DNA of 15,617 nucleotides, from assembly GCA_949740695.1 (NCBI GenBank), contig CATJIY010000077.1, forward strand, positions 1 through 15,617, written 5' to 3'. The number at the start of each line of letters is the position of its first letter. The stretch's first letter is position 1. This DNA comes from an uncultured Eubacteriales bacterium (GTDB lineage: Bacteria; Bacillota; Clostridia; Oscillospirales; Butyricicoccaceae). Positions 13,992-15,617 of this stretch are shown here, in pieces. Made by a program: the position numbers and the translations under genes. The notes beneath the pieces were generated by a model that saw only the letters and a program-made list of their open reading frames with translations, searched no databases and was not told the origin of the DNA.

Positions 13992-14721
13992 TTGAAAAAC
14001 CTCCTTTACTCGGCTGAGGATTCAGCGATTTTGAAATAGCCTCTTTCAGGATAGCATGGCATTCCCTTTCTTCCTCAGAGGGCGTCCACGCCAGAGTTTC
14101 GTTCCCTTTGTACAGGCAATCGGAGTAAGCTGCGAAGTACATTTTTGCGTACTCCTTTCCCCGCGCAACGAGGCTGCCATCTGTGTTCCCCGCCGACTCT
14201 AGTACCTTCTCAATCATGGCCTCGTCGAGATGACCGCTCAGCAAAACATTGCAGATGCTGGCAGCTACCCGTTCAGCCTCTGCCTCCCCAATATTGTAGT
14301 GGAGGAAGCCCAAAATGCCAGTCAAAACATCCTCAATGGATTTGCGTGCTCGGCACTCGGCGGGAGGCCGGAAGCATCTCTTTGGCAGAAGGACAGCAAG
14401 GGCGAAGAAAACGCCTGCCCACCGGAGGTAGTCCAGGACATACAAACCGGCAGAGACACCCAAGCCTCGGACCAAGTTACTGGCAACGCAGTAACCCATG
14501 AGGAACACAAACAGGATAGCCATGACGGCAAGGGCCTTCCTGGTGGCGAAATAGACCCTCACCCGGTCCCGAAACCGCTCCTGACTCTCATCATAACGAA
14601 TAGTTATCAGCGCGTATCCACCCATTAACTGAGAGTATACCCCGTATAACAGGAGCGCTGCGGCGAACTCGAAAAACGCCCGTATGATACCATGGGCCAG
14701 CAAAAAAGTGAAGAATGACAT
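13978..14721 (-). CDS. Three-helix membrane protein with cytoplasmic helical domain, 247 residues
   Basis: The start is ATG at 14721 (MSFFTFLLAHGIIRAFFEF), fixed by GGAGG with an 8-base gap. Membrane segments are expected near residues 5-33, 60-84 and 88-112. The remainder is soluble and helical, including CRARKSIEDVLTGILGFL and EEERECHAILKEAISKSL. It overlaps the pseudokinase-like gene by 14 bases, so the two are coupled and probably act together at the membrane. Family not recognised. Confidence 0.8.
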   Translation of the reverse strand: MSFFTFLLAHGIIRAFFEFAAALLLYGVYSQLMGGYALITIRYDESQERFRDRVRVYFATRKALAVMAILFVFLMGYCVASNLVRGLGVSAGLYVLDYLRWAGVFFALAVLLPKRCFRPPAECRARKSIEDVLTGILGFLHYNIGEAEAERVAASICNVLLSGHLDEAMIEKVLESAGNTDGSLVARGKEYAKMYFAAYSDCLYKGNETLAWTPSEEERECHAILKEAISKSLNPQPSKGGFSNGGI

Positions 14722-14756
14722 TTTGGCGCCTCCAAATTTCAAGAATCCTTGTTGTT

Positions 14757-14948
14757 TTATACGTCGGCTCCCTCATCGGCCCTGGCGACTGACACATTGC
14801 GCAGGATATTGGCGGCCACAACCCTAACAGCCTCCGCCGTGGAAGCCTCCAGCATACTGGCGGCAAACAATCGCGCCCGCTGAACGGCTTTATCGGGATC
14901 ACGCCCATTTTCAACAGCAAAAGCGCGAAGCTCATCATACGTCCTCAT
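14757..14948 (-). CDS. Small helical protein, 63 residues
   Basis: The start is ATG at 14948 (MRTYDELRAFAVENGRDPDK), with AAAGGAGGG upstream; the longer open frame to 15086 runs through hairpins and tRNA sequence and is not credible. The product is entirely helical and Ala-rich (AVQRARLFAASMLEAS) with no membrane segment. It is the first gene of the operon with the membrane and pseudokinase-like genes, 35 bases before the next start. No promoter is clear, so transcription may come from upstream of the tRNAs or from within the IS-like remnant. Confidence 0.72.
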   Translation of the reverse strand: MRTYDELRAFAVENGRDPDKAVQRARLFAASMLEASTAEAVRVVAANILRNVSVARADEGADV

Positions 14949-14985
14949 GAAATCCCTCCTTTCACCTATTTTGCTGACGTGCAAG

Positions 14986-15050
14986 CCCCTAGCTTTAGCT
15001 ATGGGGTCATGACTGAAAATTCTGACTGCTCCCACCCCTTGCGGAGTGGG
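14986..15050. repeat. Paired hairpins resembling an IS200/IS605-type end remnant
   Basis: Two hairpins lie close together: CCCCTAGC-TTTA-GCTA-(T)-GGGG at 14986-15006, and CCCACCCC-TTGC-GGAGTGGG at 15031-15050 (one mismatch). Paired subterminal hairpins of this kind mark the ends of IS200/IS605 elements and their small non-autonomous derivatives, and lie in the guide-RNA region of TnpB genes. No transposase or TnpB gene is present, so this would be a remnant or miniature element. The second hairpin, followed on the plus strand by CTTTCTC, could instead be a terminator. Confidence 0.42.
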
Positions 15051-15075
15051 CTTTCTCGCGGCTGTTCTGTAATTT

Positions 15076-15151
15076 TGGTGGTCCATGACGGCCTCGAACC
15101 ACAGTCTTCCCAGTTATGATCTGGGAGTTCTACCAACTGAGCTACGCCAGC
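15076..15151 (-). tRNA. tRNA-Met-like (CAT anticodon) with mispaired acceptor stem; probably defective
   Basis: The 76-base sequence has standard tRNA spacing. TA is at positions 8-9, the D arm is GCTC/GAAC with one mismatch, the anticodon stem CCCAG/CTGGG is perfect with loop ATCATAA (anticodon CAT), the T-loop is TTCGAGG, and CCA is encoded. However, the 5' acceptor strand GCTGGCG pairs with the 3' strand ATGGACC at only two of seven positions, and the T stem is weak (TGTGG/CCGTC). The 3' third seems replaced or decayed, so this is probably a tRNA pseudogene. It lies three bases after tRNA-Thr. Confidence 0.6.
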
Positions 15152-15154
15152 AAA

Positions 15155-15230
15155 TGGAGCTGATGCGGAAAATCGAACTCCGAACCTGCCGCTTACGAGG
15201 CGGCCGCTCTACCGATTGGGCTACATCAGC
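15155..15230 (-). tRNA. tRNA-Thr (CGT anticodon)
   Basis: A complete 76-base cloverleaf: acceptor GCTGATG/CATCAGC (7 of 7), D arm GCCC/GAGC with one mismatch, anticodon stem GCCGC/GCGGC with loop CTCGTAA (anticodon CGT, reading ACG), T stem CGGAG/TTCCG with loop TTCGATT, discriminator T and encoded CCA. Confidence 0.9.
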
Positions 15231-15235
15231 ATATT

Positions 15236-15299
15236 CCCCGCCCTGCGTTGCAAGCCGCCCTCTCATTGAAAGGCACCGAGACCATTGTGACGGGCGGGG
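15236..15299. other. GC-rich long-stem structure between tRNA-Gln and tRNA-Thr
   Basis: The spacer between the two intact tRNAs is closed by CCCCGCCC (15236-15243) and its complement GGGCGGGG (15292-15299). On the minus strand the enclosed sequence can form three small hairpins: CAC/GTG around a loop with GG, CCTTT/AGAGG around CAATG, and GCG/CGC around TTGCAA. The layout resembles a shortened 64-base cloverleaf, but no TTC T-loop or CCA is present. It may be a decayed tRNA or another structured RNA. Confidence 0.35.
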
Positions 15300-15300
15300 C

Positions 15301-15374
15301 TGGCAGGAACAGTTGGATTTGAACCAACGATACAGGAGCCAAAGTCCTGTGCCTCACCTCTTGGCTATGTCCCT
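15301..15374 (-). tRNA. tRNA-Gln (TTG anticodon)
   Basis: A complete 74-base cloverleaf: acceptor AGGGACA/TGTTCCT (7 pairs including one G-T), D arm GCC/GGC, anticodon stem CAGGA/TCCTG with loop CTTTGGC (anticodon TTG), T stem GTTGG/CCAAC with loop TTCAAAT, discriminator G and encoded CCA. Position 37 is G where A is usual for tRNA-Gln. Confidence 0.9.
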
Positions 15375-15583
15375 GTGTACCGATTGGGCTGCACCAGTGT
15401 TTCTGAGGGATGACAATCCTGGAAATCCCGAAAATCTTCTTCGGGATTCAGTCCCAGGAAGCCGATACCACCAGGGGAAAACTCGTACTCAATACCAACC
15501 TCATCCAAAGCCTGCACAACCAAGGCAAAAACTTCTGCTTGGGAGAGACCGTTTAAGATTCCTGAATTTCCAAAATCAATCAT
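15365..15583 (-). CDS. Hypothetical 72-residue protein running into the tRNA cluster
   Basis: The start is ATG at 15583 (MIDFGNSGILNGLSQAEVFA), with GAAGGTG seven bases upstream. It is acidic and helical, continuing VVQALDEVGIEYEFSPGG and FLGLNPEEDFRDFQDC. After about residue 55 the frame runs through the tRNA 5' fragment and ends at a TAG inside the tRNA-Gln gene. The last ten or more residues are therefore probably not native, and the original 3' end was likely replaced. Family not recognised. Confidence 0.6.
   Translation of the reverse strand: MIDFGNSGILNGLSQAEVFALVVQALDEVGIEYEFSPGGIGFLGLNPEEDFRDFQDCHPSETLVQPNRYTGT
15378..15398 (-). pseudogene. Truncated 5' half of a tRNA-Thr-like gene
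   Basis: The minus strand reads ACTGGTGCAGCCCAATCGG and TA, very close to the first 21 bases of tRNA-Thr (GCTGATGTAGCCCAATCGG, TA), with 13 identical consecutive bases at the 3' side. The sequence then breaks off at the D-loop, three bases before the tRNA-Gln 5' end. It looks like a tRNA that lost its 3' part when the tRNA-Gln segment joined here. Confidence 0.55.
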
Positions 15584-15617
15584 AGCGATCACCTTCAAGC
15601 CATAGGACATCCGAACA

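Noticed and set aside
14949..15086. N-terminal extension of the 63-residue gene
   Set aside because: The extension is read through hairpins and tRNA sequence. ATG 14948 has a strong ribosome binding site.
15155..15374. A suppressor tRNA in the tRNA cluster that would explain the in-frame TAGs
   Set aside because: The readable anticodons are CGT, CAT and TTG. None is CTA, and the structured spacer has no convincing anticodon loop.

Overview
The window looks like accessory DNA from a Gram-positive anaerobe of the Clostridia (probably an Oscillospiraceae-like gut bacterium). The evidence is strong AGGAGG ribosome binding sites before most genes, TTGACA/TATAAT-type promoters with 17-base spacers, and a group II intron and small-protein operon typical of mobile elements in that class. 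Almost everything is encoded on the minus strand, so transcription runs right to left. No ribosomal, replication or core metabolic gene is present. Family names come from motif recognition only; no search was run.

From right to left: a small unknown gene (15583-15365); a tRNA cluster with tRNA-Gln(TTG), tRNA-Thr(CGT), a CAT-anticodon tRNA with a broken acceptor stem, a truncated tRNA 5' half and a 70-base structured spacer; two hairpins that look like an IS200/IS605-type end remnant; and a three-gene operon (14948-11376) of a small helical protein, a three-helix membrane protein and an 871-residue protein with a pseudokinase-like N-terminus, one membrane segment, a low-complexity stalk and a bacterial Ig-like (BIG2) domain. 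Next is a Uma2-family gene with its own promoter, cut short at its 3' end where base composition changes abruptly.

From about 10800 to 8240 lies an AT-rich island, clearly different from its GC-richer neighbours. It has a consensus promoter, a 640-residue calcineurin-like metallophosphoesterase with a long C-terminal region that may be GAF-like, and a 94-residue partner. It resembles a small defence or signalling cassette and is the best candidate here for an undescribed system.

Left of the island are a promoter, a small frameshifted gene remnant, and a 486-residue protein with ATP-grasp-like features. A near-consensus promoter (6267-6295) then precedes a 15-bp perfect terminator hairpin, which is either an attenuator or the end of a roughly 95-base small RNA. 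Beyond it is an operon of seven short genes (6130-2954), three or four of them membrane proteins. Two of these genes, a DUF4406-like protein and a membrane protein, are interrupted by an in-frame TAG after which the reading frame continues with protein-like sequence. This means either decay by nonsense mutation or TAG read-through; no CTA-anticodon tRNA is visible in the window.

The left 2.75 kb is a complete group II intron with an RT-maturase-HNH protein. Its 5' flank is intergenic, but its 3' flank reads as the interior of a conjugation coupling protein (VirD4/TraG-like), so the two flanks do not make one gene. This suggests recombination between intron copies, or an assembly junction.
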